Shown here piece after piece: positions 18,132-26,828 of a stretch of DNA of 64,000 nucleotides (positions are counted from its first letter, which is position 1; each line of letters starts with the position of its first letter). Source of the DNA: Xanthobacteraceae bacterium. GTDB lineage: Bacteria > Pseudomonadota > Alphaproteobacteria > Rhizobiales > Xanthobacteraceae. A program made the position numbers and the translations under genes. The notes below the pieces were generated by a model. That model did no database searches and had not been told where the DNA came from. It saw only the letters and a program-made list of their open reading frames with translations. The stretch lies in contig JANINJ010000107.1 of the NCBI GenBank assembly GCA_024508855.1, positions 372,001 to 436,000 of the forward strand, written 5' to 3'.

Positions 18132-19169
18132 TCATCTGGCAGCTGTCGATTCCCGCAAGATAAGACGTGGTGTTGTCAGGATCACCTCCGGCTCTGTGCG
18201 GGCGGCTTCGATTCCAGCAACCAGCGCCCGAGCAGCCAAGGCTCCCATTCTGGCAAACTCGGCGTCAATCGTGGTGAGCGGAGGAGCGACCATATCAAGT
18301 AGCGGCATGTCATTGTGTCCGATGACCGAGATATCGTCTGGGCAAGACAGTCCACGGTGCTTGATTTCCTGTATCGTACCGAGTGCGAGGAGATCATTGC
18401 CGGCGACAATCGCTGTCGCTTGCGGCCAACGGCCAAGAAGTTGCGTGGCCGCGATGCGTCCCGCGTCACGGCTGTACTCGGTCGCCGAGATGACGAAGCT
18501 GGGATCGAGATTGACCTGACGCATTGCATCTTCAAAACCCCGGCGACGCAGAACCCCGGTCGACATGTCGATCGGACCGGCGACGTGGGCGATCTCACAA
18601 TGGCCGAGCGAGACCAGATGTTCGACCGCCAAGCACATGCCGCCAACATCGTTCGCCGCGATTGACGTTACCCGTAATGCGTCCTCGCGACGATTCACCA
18701 AGACGGTGGGGATCGCCGCACTGATGCAGGCCGTGAGCACCGGATCGTCGCGTGTCGCTGTCGCCAGAACCAAGCCGTCGACGCGGCGCGCCATCAGTTC
18801 CTCGACGATCGGAAGCGCTCCGCTGCTGCCGCCACCGTCGGCCACCAGCATCGAATAGCCGTCGATCGCCAATCGATCTTCGATCGCCGCCAGCATCGTC
18901 GCGAAGGCTGGATTGGCGAGATCGGGAATGACGACGCCGATCAGCCGGCTTTTGCCGGTGCGCAAGGACGCCGCGATTTGGTCCCTGCGATAACCCTGTC
19001 GTTGTGCTTCGGCCCGGACCCGCTCGACGACCTCGGCCGAAATACGATGGCTTTGGCCCGGATCGAGGGCGCGGGCGACCGTGGAGCGGTGCACACCGGT
19101 CGCTTCCGCGACCGACTGTAAAGTTGCGCTCCGATGGACGGTGGGTGCCTGCGAAGTCGTAGTCCTCAT
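18132..19169 (-). CDS. LacI-family transcriptional regulator
   Basis: A 345-aa LacI/GalR repressor. The N-terminal helix-turn-helix (residues about 17-65) reads TLQSVAEATGVHRSTVARAL and is followed by a periplasmic-binding-protein-like sensor domain (IGVVIPDLANPAFATML through the C-terminus). It is divergent from the intradiol dioxygenase operon starting at 19281 and likely represses it in the absence of an aromatic or pathway intermediate. The reading frame continues upstream to 19421, but 19169 gives the normal N-terminus and places the operators in the intergenic space. Confidence 0.9.
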   Translation of the reverse strand: MRTTTSQAPTVHRSATLQSVAEATGVHRSTVARALDPGQSHRISAEVVERVRAEAQRQGYRRDQIAASLRTGKSRLIGVVIPDLANPAFATMLAAIEDRLAIDGYSMLVADGGGSSGALPIVEELMARRVDGLVLATATRDDPVLTACISAAIPTVLVNRREDALRVTSIAANDVGGMCLAVEHLVSLGHCEIAHVAGPIDMSTGVLRRRGFEDAMRQVNLDPSFVISATEYSRDAGRIAATQLLGRWPQATAIVAGNDLLALGTIQEIKHRGLSCPDDISVIGHNDMPLLDMVAPPLTTIDAEFARMGALAARALVAGIEAARTEPEVILTTPRLILRESTAAR

Positions 19170-19224
19170 AAGAAAACAATCAGCCGATGAATCACCTGTT
19201 TCAACAAAGCATGGCGCAGGGTCC

Positions 19225-19268
19225 TTGACAACGTGCAATCGTTCGCATAGTTGTGCAATCGTTCGCAT
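19225..19268 (+). promoter_or_regulatory. Promoter with two tandem LacI-type operators
   Basis: A perfect -35 box TTGACA is at 19225-19230; a weak -10 (TAGTTG, 19248-19253) follows at 17 nt. The 16-base word GTGCAATCGTTCGCAT occurs twice, at 19233-19248 and 19253-19268, exactly 20 nt apart. Each copy is an imperfect palindrome (TGCAATC/GTTCGCA) with a central CG, as LacI-family operators have. They cover the -10 region and the start site, which fits repression. Confidence 0.65.
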
Positions 19269-19280
19269 TGGAGAAGTGCT

Positions 19281-20207
19281 ATGGATACGACAGCAGCGCC
19301 GACCCGTCCTCCGATCCACATCATTGACGACCAAGCGGCAGTGACCGACGTGGTCCTCGATGCCATGTCGCGGGCTCCGAATGCCCGCCTCCGGGAAGTC
19401 ATGGAATCGCTCGTCAGGCATTTACATGCCTTCGCCCGGGAGGTGCGGCTGACCGAGGATGAGTTCGAGTTCGGCATCGACTTTCTCAATCGTATCGGAC
19501 AAGCCACCAATGACTCGCATAATGAGGGCGTCCTGTTCTCCGACGCGGTCGGTTTTTCCACCCTGGTCTGTCTTTTGAACAACGGGCAGAACGGTACGAC
19601 AGAGACCGCGGCAGCGTTGCTCGGACCCTTTTGGCGGATGAATTCGCCGCCAACTAAGAACGGTGCTTCGATTGTCCGCTCGCAAGTCCCGGGGCCCGCG
19701 CTCTTCGCCGAGTGCCGTCTTGTCGATCCGGATGGCAAGCCGATCGCCGACGTGGAGGTCGATGTCTGGCAAGCCTCACCGGCAGGTCTTTATGAGAATC
19801 AGGACCCCGAGCAGGTCGACATGAACCTGCGCGGCAAATTCCGGAGCGATGCAGACGGGCGCATCTCTTTCCGTTCGGTCAAGCCGGCAGGCTATCCGGT
19901 GCCGACGGACGGCCCCGTGGGCGAGTTGTTGCGCGCGCAACAGCGCCATCCCTATCGCCCCGCCCACCTGCACTTCCTCTGCTTCAAGCCGGGCTACAAA
20001 ACGCTGATCACCCAGATATTCGTCGACGATGACGAGCACCTCGAAACCGATGTTGTGTTCGGCGTCACGCGCCACCTGATCGGCGACTTCGCGCAAGGGG
20101 CCGGCGACGCGCCCGCCGCCGACGTGAATGGCCCCTGGTATCGCCTGACCTACAAGTTCGTGCTTGAGCCGGGTGAAGCAAAGCTCCCTACCCCGCCGAT
20201 CCGCTGA
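19281..20207 (+). CDS. Intradiol ring-cleavage dioxygenase 1 (hydroxyquinol 1,2-dioxygenase-like)
   Basis: A 308-aa non-haem Fe(III) intradiol dioxygenase with the N-terminal helical dimerisation domain of the catechol/hydroxyquinol 1,2-dioxygenase group. All four iron ligands are visible: Y171 (GLYENQ), Y205 (AGYPVP), H229 and H231 (RPAHLHF). It would open hydroxyquinol or a substituted catechol to maleylacetate or a muconate. GGAGAAG precedes the ATG. It is the first gene of a plus-strand operon running to the cupin gene and probably dctA, and is the first of three paralogues in this region. Confidence 0.9.
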   Translation: MDTTAAPTRPPIHIIDDQAAVTDVVLDAMSRAPNARLREVMESLVRHLHAFAREVRLTEDEFEFGIDFLNRIGQATNDSHNEGVLFSDAVGFSTLVCLLNNGQNGTTETAAALLGPFWRMNSPPTKNGASIVRSQVPGPALFAECRLVDPDGKPIADVEVDVWQASPAGLYENQDPEQVDMNLRGKFRSDADGRISFRSVKPAGYPVPTDGPVGELLRAQQRHPYRPAHLHFLCFKPGYKTLITQIFVDDDEHLETDVVFGVTRHLIGDFAQGAGDAPAADVNGPWYRLTYKFVLEPGEAKLPTPPIR

Positions 20208-20231
20208 TTTCCGACCTCGAAGGAGCTTCCC

Positions 20232-21017
20232 ATGTCGAACCCGGCACTATCGAAACGTGGCTCCTATCCGCGCTCGCTCACGGGGAAAGTCGCCCTGGTG
20301 GTCGGTGGCGCCGGCGCGATCGGCGCCGCGACCAGCCGGATGCTGGCGGCGGCAGGCGCGACCATCGTCATCACACATATGGATACCGAGCGTGACACGC
20401 AGGCGGCGGATGCCCTGATCCGCGAACTCGGCGTGCCGCACGCGGCTCATGTCGCGAATGTCGTCGACACCGCTTCGCTCGTCGCGCTTCGCGGGACACT
20501 TGAGCAGAAGCATGGCCGCCTCGACATTCTGGTCAACGCTGCCGGCTTCACCAAGCCAATCCCGCATGCCGATCTCGATGCGCTCACTGACGAGTTGATC
20601 GACCGTATGCTGCAGGTCAATTGGCGCGGACAGTTCGCAACCATCCGCACCTTCGCTCCGCTCCTGAAAGCGTCCGGCGACGGGCTGGTCGTGTCGATCT
20701 CGTCGATCGCTTCCTTTACTGCCGTCGGTTCGTCCATTGCATATTGCGCGGCGAAGGCCGGTATCGACGTGATGACGAAGGCTCTGGCTCGGGTCCTTGC
20801 GCCAGAGGTGCGTGTGCTGGCCGTATCGCCGGGTGTGGTCGATACCGAATTCGTTCCCGGGCGCGGCGCGGACTTCAACGACAAGGTTTCGGCTTCGACG
20901 CCGCTCAAGCGGATCGGTGATGCCGAAGATATCGCTGCGGCGATCACGGCCTGCGCTACCATGCTCGGCTATTCGACAGGTCACATCATCCAAGTCGATG
21001 GCGGGCGTGCGCTCTAG
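20232..21017 (+). CDS. Short-chain dehydrogenase/reductase
   Basis: A classical SDR oxidoreductase of 261 aa. The cofactor motif is GGAGAIG near residue 27, NAAG occurs near residue 97, the catalytic Tyr-Lys is YCAAK, preceded by the catalytic Ser in SISSIA. The substrate is unknown; in this operon it might oxidise or reduce a hydroxy/keto acid made upstream of, or parallel to, ring cleavage. An AAGGAG ribosome site precedes the ATG, 24 nt after the dioxygenase stop. Confidence 0.88.
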   Translation: MSNPALSKRGSYPRSLTGKVALVVGGAGAIGAATSRMLAAAGATIVITHMDTERDTQAADALIRELGVPHAAHVANVVDTASLVALRGTLEQKHGRLDILVNAAGFTKPIPHADLDALTDELIDRMLQVNWRGQFATIRTFAPLLKASGDGLVVSISSIASFTAVGSSIAYCAAKAGIDVMTKALARVLAPEVRVLAVSPGVVDTEFVPGRGADFNDKVSASTPLKRIGDAEDIAAAITACATMLGYSTGHIIQVDGGRAL

Positions 21018-21038
21018 CCACATCAGCGGAAGGGTCCA

Positions 21039-21947
21039 ATGACACGCGCTCCGTTACCGAAAGTCTTCATCACCTGTGCCATTACCGGCAACATCACCAG
21101 GCCGGAGCAAACGCCGTATCTGCCGATCACGCCGCAGCAGATCGCGGATTCAGCGCTGGAAGCTGCCGAGGTGGGGGCGGCCATCGCCCACATCCACGTC
21201 CGCGATCCCAAGACGGGACAGCCGTCGATGAAACTTGATCTCTACCGCGAGGTCATTGATCGCATTCGATCGAAGAACGCCGAACTGATTATCAATCTGA
21301 CGACAGGGCCGGGTGGTCGGTTTGTGCCGTCAGATCACGATCCGAGGATTGCGGCCGAGGGCACCACGCTGATGCTGCCGGAGCGTCGTGTCGATCACAT
21401 CGTGGCATTGAAGCCCGATATCTGCACCCTCGACCTCAACACCATGAACTCAGGCGGCCAAGTCGTTATCAACACGCCGACGAATGTGCGGCGCATGGCG
21501 AAGGTGATAGCCGATACAGGCGTCAAACCGGAGATCGAGCTGTTCGATTCTGGCGATATCGCGCTTCTGCACGACCTCGTCGCCGACGGCACGCTGAAGG
21601 GTCCGCTTCTGACCTCCTTTGTCTTGGGGGTCAAATACGGCTTTCAGCCTTCGTCCGAAACCGTGCTCTACGCCCGCAACCTGCTGCCGCCGAACGCTGC
21701 CTTCACGGCGATCGGCATCGGTCGGTCGGCCTACCACATGGTCGCTCAATCCTATCTGGCTGGCGGGCACGTCCGGGTCGGCCTTGAGGACGCCGTATAT
21801 CTCGACCGCGGCGTGCTAGCGCCCTCCAATGCGGCGCTCGTCACTAAGGCGCGACGCATTGCCGAAGATCTGGGTGCCCAGATCGCAACTCCCTCCGAAG
21901 CGCGAACCATTCTCGGCTTGCGTGAAGCCGCGTCACAGGACGCATGA
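21039..21947 (+). CDS. BKACE-family beta-keto acid cleavage enzyme (DUF849)
   Basis: A 302-aa TIM-barrel Zn enzyme of the 3-keto-5-aminohexanoate cleavage (BKACE) family, which exchanges a beta-keto acid with acetyl-CoA to give acetoacetate and a new acyl-CoA. The metal motif AHIHVRD and the family stretches LTTGPGG and CTLDLNTMN are present. Placed with intradiol dioxygenases and near a maleylacetate reductase, a reasonable substrate is 3-oxoadipate (products succinyl-CoA plus acetoacetate), but this is inference. The gene sits between the SDR and an oxidoreductase with short gaps. Confidence 0.88.
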   Translation: MTRAPLPKVFITCAITGNITRPEQTPYLPITPQQIADSALEAAEVGAAIAHIHVRDPKTGQPSMKLDLYREVIDRIRSKNAELIINLTTGPGGRFVPSDHDPRIAAEGTTLMLPERRVDHIVALKPDICTLDLNTMNSGGQVVINTPTNVRRMAKVIADTGVKPEIELFDSGDIALLHDLVADGTLKGPLLTSFVLGVKYGFQPSSETVLYARNLLPPNAAFTAIGIGRSAYHMVAQSYLAGGHVRVGLEDAVYLDRGVLAPSNAALVTKARRIAEDLGAQIATPSEARTILGLREAASQDA

Positions 21948-21950
21948 GCG

Positions 21951-22973
21951 ATGGATGACGAAGATCTGAAAATCGAAACGACGATCGCGGTGCGCGGTCT
22001 GCGCCTGCACGCCAAGGCGGCGAGCTATGACACGATCACTCTCTCGCCCGAGATGCAGGTTCTGCGGCCCCTGCGGCCGAACGAGGTGCTCGTCGAAATC
22101 CACGCTGCAGCGGTCAATCCGTCGGACGCCAAAGCCGCAACCGGATTGATGCCCTATGCCGTGTTTCCGCGAACGCCGGGACGCGATTTCGCCGGACGAA
22201 TTATTGTCGGTCCGCAGCAGCTTGTCGGCAAGCTTGTGTTCGGGTCGTCCGGGGATCTCGGGATTCGTCAGGACGGTGCGCAGGCGAGTCACATGATCGT
22301 GGAAGCAGACGCGGTGGTCGAAGTGCCGGCCGGCCTCGACATCAAAGCCGCGGCCGGGATCGGTGTGCCGTTCGTCACGGCGTGGCACGGCTTGCAGCGG
22401 GCCGGATTACCCGAACCAGGCGAGACGGTCCTCATCCTTGGCCTCAACGGCAAGGTGGGACAGGCCGCGGCCCAGATCGCGACCTGGCGAGGGGCGCATG
22501 TCATCGGCGTTGTGCGCCGCGACGAGCCCTATACTGGACATACCAATGCGCCGATCGAGGTTCTTGCCGCCAACTCGATGAATGTCCCTGCGCGCGTCCG
22601 CGAGCTGACCGAAGGGAAAGGCGCCGACATAGTCTACAACACCGTCGGCGATCCGTTTTACGAGATCGGTCAAAAGTCCCTCGCCGTCAGGGGCAGGGCG
22701 ATCTTCATCTCGGTTGTCGATCGTTTCGTCAATTTCGACATGCTCGCCTTCTACAAGGGGCAGCACACCTATGTTGGGATCGACACCATCGCGCTGAACT
22801 CGATTGAAACCGGCGCGATTCTCAAGCAACTCGTACCAGGTTTCGCCTCAGGCAAGCTCAAACCCTACCCCGTCGTCGACAGCGCAATCTACCCGCTCGA
22901 AAAAGCCTATGACGCCTATCAAGCCGTGATGGAGTCATCGCGCGATCGCATCATGCTCGTTCCGGGAGATTGA
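21951..22973 (+). CDS. Medium-chain (quinone oxidoreductase-like) dehydrogenase
   Basis: A 340-aa MDR-superfamily NADPH oxidoreductase. The N-terminal GroES-like part contains EVLVEIHAAAVNPSDAK, typical of zinc-free quinone reductases, and the nucleotide-binding fold reads VLILGLNGKVGQAAAQIA. No structural-zinc cysteine cluster is evident. The substrate is not deducible; it may handle a quinone or enone derived from the aromatic substrate. The start lies 3 nt after the BKACE stop. Confidence 0.82.
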   Translation: MDDEDLKIETTIAVRGLRLHAKAASYDTITLSPEMQVLRPLRPNEVLVEIHAAAVNPSDAKAATGLMPYAVFPRTPGRDFAGRIIVGPQQLVGKLVFGSSGDLGIRQDGAQASHMIVEADAVVEVPAGLDIKAAAGIGVPFVTAWHGLQRAGLPEPGETVLILGLNGKVGQAAAQIATWRGAHVIGVVRRDEPYTGHTNAPIEVLAANSMNVPARVRELTEGKGADIVYNTVGDPFYEIGQKSLAVRGRAIFISVVDRFVNFDMLAFYKGQHTYVGIDTIALNSIETGAILKQLVPGFASGKLKPYPVVDSAIYPLEKAYDAYQAVMESSRDRIMLVPGD

Positions 22974-22977
22974 CGCC

Positions 22978-23325
22978 ATGCACGTTGTCAGATTTGCTGA
23001 AGCGCCGTCATATCACGCGCCAGGCCACGACAAGATGGCAATGGTGCGCCTGCAGGGCCGCGAGGCGGGGCCTTCCAATAGCGCCTGGCTCGGCGTATCC
23101 ATCCTTGAGCCTGGTGGCGGCACGACGCTCGACAGTTCGTCTGTCGAGAAGCTCTACCTCGTTCTCGACGGCAAGGTCACGGTGTCAAACGGCGCCGACG
23201 AGGTTGTGCTCGCGCGCTGGGATTCCTGCCGCATCTCGCCGGGCGAAGGTCGAAAACTGTTCAACGCAACCAATCAAGAGGCAACCATCCTTTTGGTGAT
23301 GCCACTGCCAACGCCGCCGCCGTAA
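22978..23325 (+). CDS. Small cupin-domain protein
   Basis: A 115-aa single-domain cupin. The beta-barrel motifs GGGTTLDSSSVEKLYLVLDG and ISPGEGRKLFNATNQ are visible, although the usual metal-binding histidines of motif 1 are replaced by Ser/Glu/Lys residues, so it may be non-catalytic or use other ligands. It follows the oxidoreductase after 4 nt in the same operon. A role in binding or isomerising a pathway intermediate is possible but not shown. Confidence 0.75.
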   Translation: MHVVRFAEAPSYHAPGHDKMAMVRLQGREAGPSNSAWLGVSILEPGGGTTLDSSSVEKLYLVLDGKVTVSNGADEVVLARWDSCRISPGEGRKLFNATNQEATILLVMPLPTPPP

Positions 23326-23331
23326 GGCGGG

Positions 23332-23353
23332 GAGCGAGCCTAACCGCTCGCTC
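23332..23353 (+). other. Intercistronic hairpin between cupin and dctA
   Basis: Perfect 8-bp arms GAGCGAGC (23332-23339) and GCTCGCTC (23346-23353) flank a 6-base loop, starting 7 nt after the cupin stop. There is no U-tract, so it is more likely an mRNA-stability or partial attenuation element than a full terminator. Confidence 0.5.
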
Positions 23354-23442
23354 GAAGGTCAAATTCGTGAAGTTCCACAGCCACTCCTCGTGACGGGAAG
23401 CCTGTCGCGGCAATCTCGTTTGCTCGAAAGGGAGGATCTTCT

Positions 23443-24792
23443 ATGACGCACGCTCCAGCTACTCAGAAGCCTCGCAAGCCTTGGTATCAGATTCTCTACG
23501 TCCAGGTGCTGATCGGCATCGCGCTTGCGATCGCGCTCGGCTATTTCGCTCCGGCGACGGCCATCAAGATGAAGCCATTCGGTGATACCTTCATCAAGCT
23601 CATCAAGATGGTCATCGCGCTGGTGATCTTCTGCACCGTGGTGTCGGGAATCGCCGGGATGAACGACTTGAAGAAAGTCGGTCGCGTGGGCGGGAAGGCG
23701 TTGCTCTATTTCGAGGTCGTCTCGACGCTTGCTCTCTTCATCGGCATCATCGTTGGTAATGTGCTCAAACCGGGGAGTGGTTTCAACGCCAACCCCGCCA
23801 GCCTCGATACAAGCGCCGTCAACGTCTACGCCGGCAAAGCCGCGCATCAATCCATCATCGAATTTCTGACGAACATCGTTCCGAACACCGTGGTCGACGC
23901 TTTTGCGCAAGGCGACATCCTGCCAGTCGTGCTAATTTCGGTGCTGTTCGGTTATGTCCTATCGCATCTCGGCGAGCGCGCGCGCCCCGTCCGTGACGTG
24001 ATCGATGCCGGTTCGCATCTGGTATTCGGCACCATCAACGTGCTCATGCGTCTTGCACCGATCGGTGCATTCGGCGCGATGGCCTTCACGATCGGTAAGT
24101 ATGGTGTCGCATCGCTTGGCCCGCTGGCGTTCCTGGTCGGCAGCTTCTACCTCACCAGCATTATCTTTGTGCTCGGCGTACTTGGCCTCGTCGCCTGGTG
24201 GACTGGCTTCAGCATCATCAAATTCCTGGCCTACATCAAGGAAGAGATACTCATCGTTCTCGGGACCTCCTCATCTGACTCGGCGCTTCCGAGTCTGATG
24301 GAGAAGTTGACGGATGCGGGCGTCGCTAAACCGGTGGTCGGTCTCGTCGTGCCCACGGGCTATGTGTTCAATACCGATGGCTCATCGATCTATATGACGC
24401 TGACAGCCCTGTTCGTCGCGCAGGCCACCAACACCGATCTCACTTTTGGCCAGCAGGCGGCGATTTTCGCGGTAGCAATGCTCACCTCCAAAGGCGCCTC
24501 GGGTGTGACGGGCGCCTCATTCATCGCTCTTGTTGGCACGCTCTCCGTTGTGCCGACGATCCCGGTCGCCGGCATGGCGCTCATCCTCGGCATTGATCGC
24601 TTCATGAGCGAGGGGCGCGCTCTCGTGAACATGATCGGCAACGGCGTTGCGGCGATCGTCATGGCGAAGTGGGAGGGAGAACTCGATGAGACCCGCCTCA
24701 GGGCAGTACTTTCGGGCAACGTACTCGCGGATACTGCGGCTGAGGATGAACTGGACATCGCGCCCTCACCCGAGTTCGTGCCGCGTATCTGA
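23443..24792 (+). CDS. dctA: DctA, C4-dicarboxylate:cation symporter
   Basis: A 449-aa inner-membrane symporter of the DAACS family, taking up succinate, fumarate, malate and sometimes aromatic or keto acids. The serine-rich re-entrant loop [16 protein letters not shown] and the [18 protein letters not shown] segment are diagnostic, with about eight hydrophobic helices. GGGAGGA precedes the ATG. It lies 117 nt after the cupin gene, behind a hairpin, and may be co-transcribed. Its presence in an aromatic cluster suggests import of an acidic substrate. Confidence 0.9.
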   Translation: MTHAPATQKPRKPWYQILYVQVLIGIALAIALGYFAPATAIKMKPFGDTFIKLIKMVIALVIFCTVVSGIAGMNDLKKVGRVGGKALLYFEVVSTLALFIGIIVGNVLKPGSGFNANPASLDTSAVNVYAGKAAHQSIIEFLTNIVPNTVVDAFAQGDILPVVLISVLFGYVLSHLGERARPVRDVIDAGSHLVFGTINVLMRLAPIGAFGAMAFTIGKYGVASLGPLAFLVGSFYLTSIIFVLGVLGLVAWWTGFSIIKFLAYIKEEILIVLGTSSSDSALPSLMEKLTDAGVAKPVVGLVVPTGYVFNTDGSSIYMTLTALFVAQATNTDLTFGQQAAIFAVAMLTSKGASGVTGASFIALVGTLSVVPTIPVAGMALILGIDRFMSEGRALVNMIGNGVAAIVMAKWEGELDETRLRAVLSGNVLADTAAEDELDIAPSPEFVPRI

Positions 24793-24912
24793 ACGAAGCC
24801 GCGCCGTTCTCGAAAGCAGCCCAAGCTCGACTAGACTGGCTCCGATCTTGTCAACGCGCTCATACGCGCGACCAGCAAATCCGTCTGGCGAATAACGAAC
24901 GGTCGTACGATT

Positions 24913-25860
24913 TTAGCCTTTCCAGACGACCGACTGTTCGTGACGTTTGATGAGCTCCGCTAACTTCCCAAAGCTTGTCGCGATGTGGTTCGAAAATGCG
25001 GTAACCGCTGGCGATTGAGGACTCCCGGCAAGTCGCAAGATACCAAGCGCTCGCTGCGGATGCGGGACGCGCAACGGAAGCGCTGTGATATCGCCGACCT
25101 TCCGATAAGCAAAGACAACGCCGTGCGGCAGAATTGTCAGCGCATCGGTGCGCGTCAGATAGTTGATTGCGCTGGCTAGTGAGCCGCCGATATAGGGGAC
25201 GCTAACGCCGGTCGAGCCGAACGAGAGAAGAAGCGCACGCATGTCGGCTTGAAGCGGACTGTTCGGTGGCGGCGCGATCCAGGGATAGTCCAGAACCTCC
25301 GGCCCCTTCAGCTTGCGTTTCAACAAAAGCGGGTGCGTCACGCGGCAGGCCACGACGTTTCGGCCGGCCAAAATGCTCTGAAATTCCATGTCGTCGCCAT
25401 CAAGGACATCCACCGGGCAGATCGCCAGATCGACCCTGTCCGCCCGAATGGCGTCCTGCAGATCGGGCATGTAGCCGTAGCTCTGGACGACGCGCACGTC
25501 TGGCCGCTCGTTGTGGAAATCCGCGATCAGACCGGAGATCAGCGCATCCATGAAGAACTGCGTGCCGGCCACCCTCACCGTGCCTGCGCGACCGTATCTG
25601 AAATTGTCGGCGAGTTCGGACGCCTTGCGTGACGACAGCAGCATCGCCTGGCCGTGATCGGCGAGCGCGCGGCCGAACGGCGTGGGACGCAATGGCCGCC
25701 GGCCCTTCACAAACAGAGGCTCGCCCAGCCGCTTCTCCAAGAGGGCCAATGTGCGGGAGACAGCCGGCTGCGTCATTCCCAGCAACTCAGCGCCCTCGGT
25801 GACGCCGCCGGCATTGATGACCGCCGCAAGTTGGATCAGGTGACGCTCGTCGAGCTTCAT
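24913..25860 (-). CDS. LysR-family transcriptional regulator
   Basis: A 315-aa LysR regulator, N-terminal helix-turn-helix at about residues 5-65 (LIQLAAVINAGGVTEGAELL, TQPAVSRTLALLEKRLG) and a ligand-binding domain after residue 95. It is divergent from the second intradiol dioxygenase operon beginning at 25953 and likely activates it in response to an aromatic inducer. The start codon region overlaps a palindrome at 25860-25872, in line with autoregulation. Confidence 0.9.
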   Translation of the reverse strand: MKLDERHLIQLAAVINAGGVTEGAELLGMTQPAVSRTLALLEKRLGEPLFVKGRRPLRPTPFGRALADHGQAMLLSSRKASELADNFRYGRAGTVRVAGTQFFMDALISGLIADFHNERPDVRVVQSYGYMPDLQDAIRADRVDLAICPVDVLDGDDMEFQSILAGRNVVACRVTHPLLLKRKLKGPEVLDYPWIAPPPNSPLQADMRALLLSFGSTGVSVPYIGGSLASAINYLTRTDALTILPHGVVFAYRKVGDITALPLRVPHPQRALGILRLAGSPQSPAVTAFSNHIATSFGKLAELIKRHEQSVVWKG

Positions 25861-25872
25861 AGCAATTTGCTA
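25860..25872. promoter_or_regulatory. Palindrome at the LysR / intradiol-2 divergent promoter
   Basis: TAGCAA-t-TTGCTA is a perfect inverted repeat with a one-base centre, followed by an AT-rich stretch (TATATTATA). Its place at the LysR start and about 80 nt before the divergent gene suggests a LysR binding or autoregulation site. Confidence 0.4.
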
Positions 25873-25952
25873 TATTATACACCAAAGAAATCATCAATAC
25901 CCCCTCCCGGACCTGATACCGTTTTGAGACAGGGAAACGCCGTGGAGGGCCG

Positions 25953-26828
25953 ATGCGGCAAGCACTGCCCATCGATCGTGGTGACGAGACCGCAAGCGGA
26001 GCTGTCGCCGAGCGCATCGCGCGGGCAGGCTCCGGACGCTTGGCGACCAGCATGATCGCGGTGGTCGAGCATATTCACCGGATCATTCTCGAACTGCGCC
26101 CGACCCGCGCCGAGTGGCGCGAGGCGATTGGGTATCTGACGGCGATTGGCGACGCCACGACCGACAACCGTCAGGAATGGGTCTTGCTGGCCGATCTGAT
26201 CGGAGCGACCGCACTTGTTGAGGCCATCAACAGCCGCCGTCCCGAAGGCGCCACGCCGAATGCGCCCCGTGGGCCGTTCTACCGACCGGATGCGCCGCAT
26301 TTGGCGAACGGAGCGAATATCTCGTTGGACGGACGCGGTGAGCCACTGTCCGTCAAAGGCAAAGTTGTAGATCTGGACGCGCGCCCGATTGCCGGCGCGG
26401 TGGTTGAAACCTGGCAAGCAAACGGGGAGGGTTTTTTCGAGAATCAGCAACCGGACGATCAGCCGGACTGCAACCTTCGCGGTGTCTTCACGACCGACGC
26501 TAAGGGTGAATTCGACTACCTTACCGTGAAGCCTGCAAGCTACTCGGTCCCTGCGGATGGTCCTGCGGGAAAGCTACTCGATGCTCTCGATTGCTCGTTG
26601 CGTCGGCCGGCGAATATCCACTTCATCGTCTCCGCCGATGGTTTTGAACCAATCACGACGCAGGTGTTCGACCGAGCCGATGCGGCGCTGATTGAGGATG
26701 CGCTCTATTCCGTGCGACCGAATCTTCTCGGCGATTTCAAGCGAACGCGCCGCAAGGCTGTGCCGTGGAGCCTCGCGTTCACCTTCGTGATGGCTCGCGC
26801 CCCAAAATTTTCGAAAGGCGTGTCATGA
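25953..26828 (+). CDS. Intradiol dioxygenase-like protein 2, with altered iron ligands
   Basis: A 291-aa protein with the full fold of the hydroxyquinol/catechol 1,2-dioxygenases, colinear with paralogue 3 (34420-35316). Two of the four iron ligands differ: position 162 is Phe (GFFENQ) where both paralogues have Tyr, and position 221 is Asn (RPANIHF) where they have His. Y197 and H223 remain. This should prevent normal Fe(III) binding, so it may be a non-catalytic partner, a sensor-like subunit or a neofunctionalised enzyme. Otherwise the frame is intact and in a tight operon (ATGA overlap with the next gene), which argues against decay. Confidence 0.85.
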   Translation: MRQALPIDRGDETASGAVAERIARAGSGRLATSMIAVVEHIHRIILELRPTRAEWREAIGYLTAIGDATTDNRQEWVLLADLIGATALVEAINSRRPEGATPNAPRGPFYRPDAPHLANGANISLDGRGEPLSVKGKVVDLDARPIAGAVVETWQANGEGFFENQQPDDQPDCNLRGVFTTDAKGEFDYLTVKPASYSVPADGPAGKLLDALDCSLRRPANIHFIVSADGFEPITTQVFDRADAALIEDALYSVRPNLLGDFKRTRRKAVPWSLAFTFVMARAPKFSKGVS

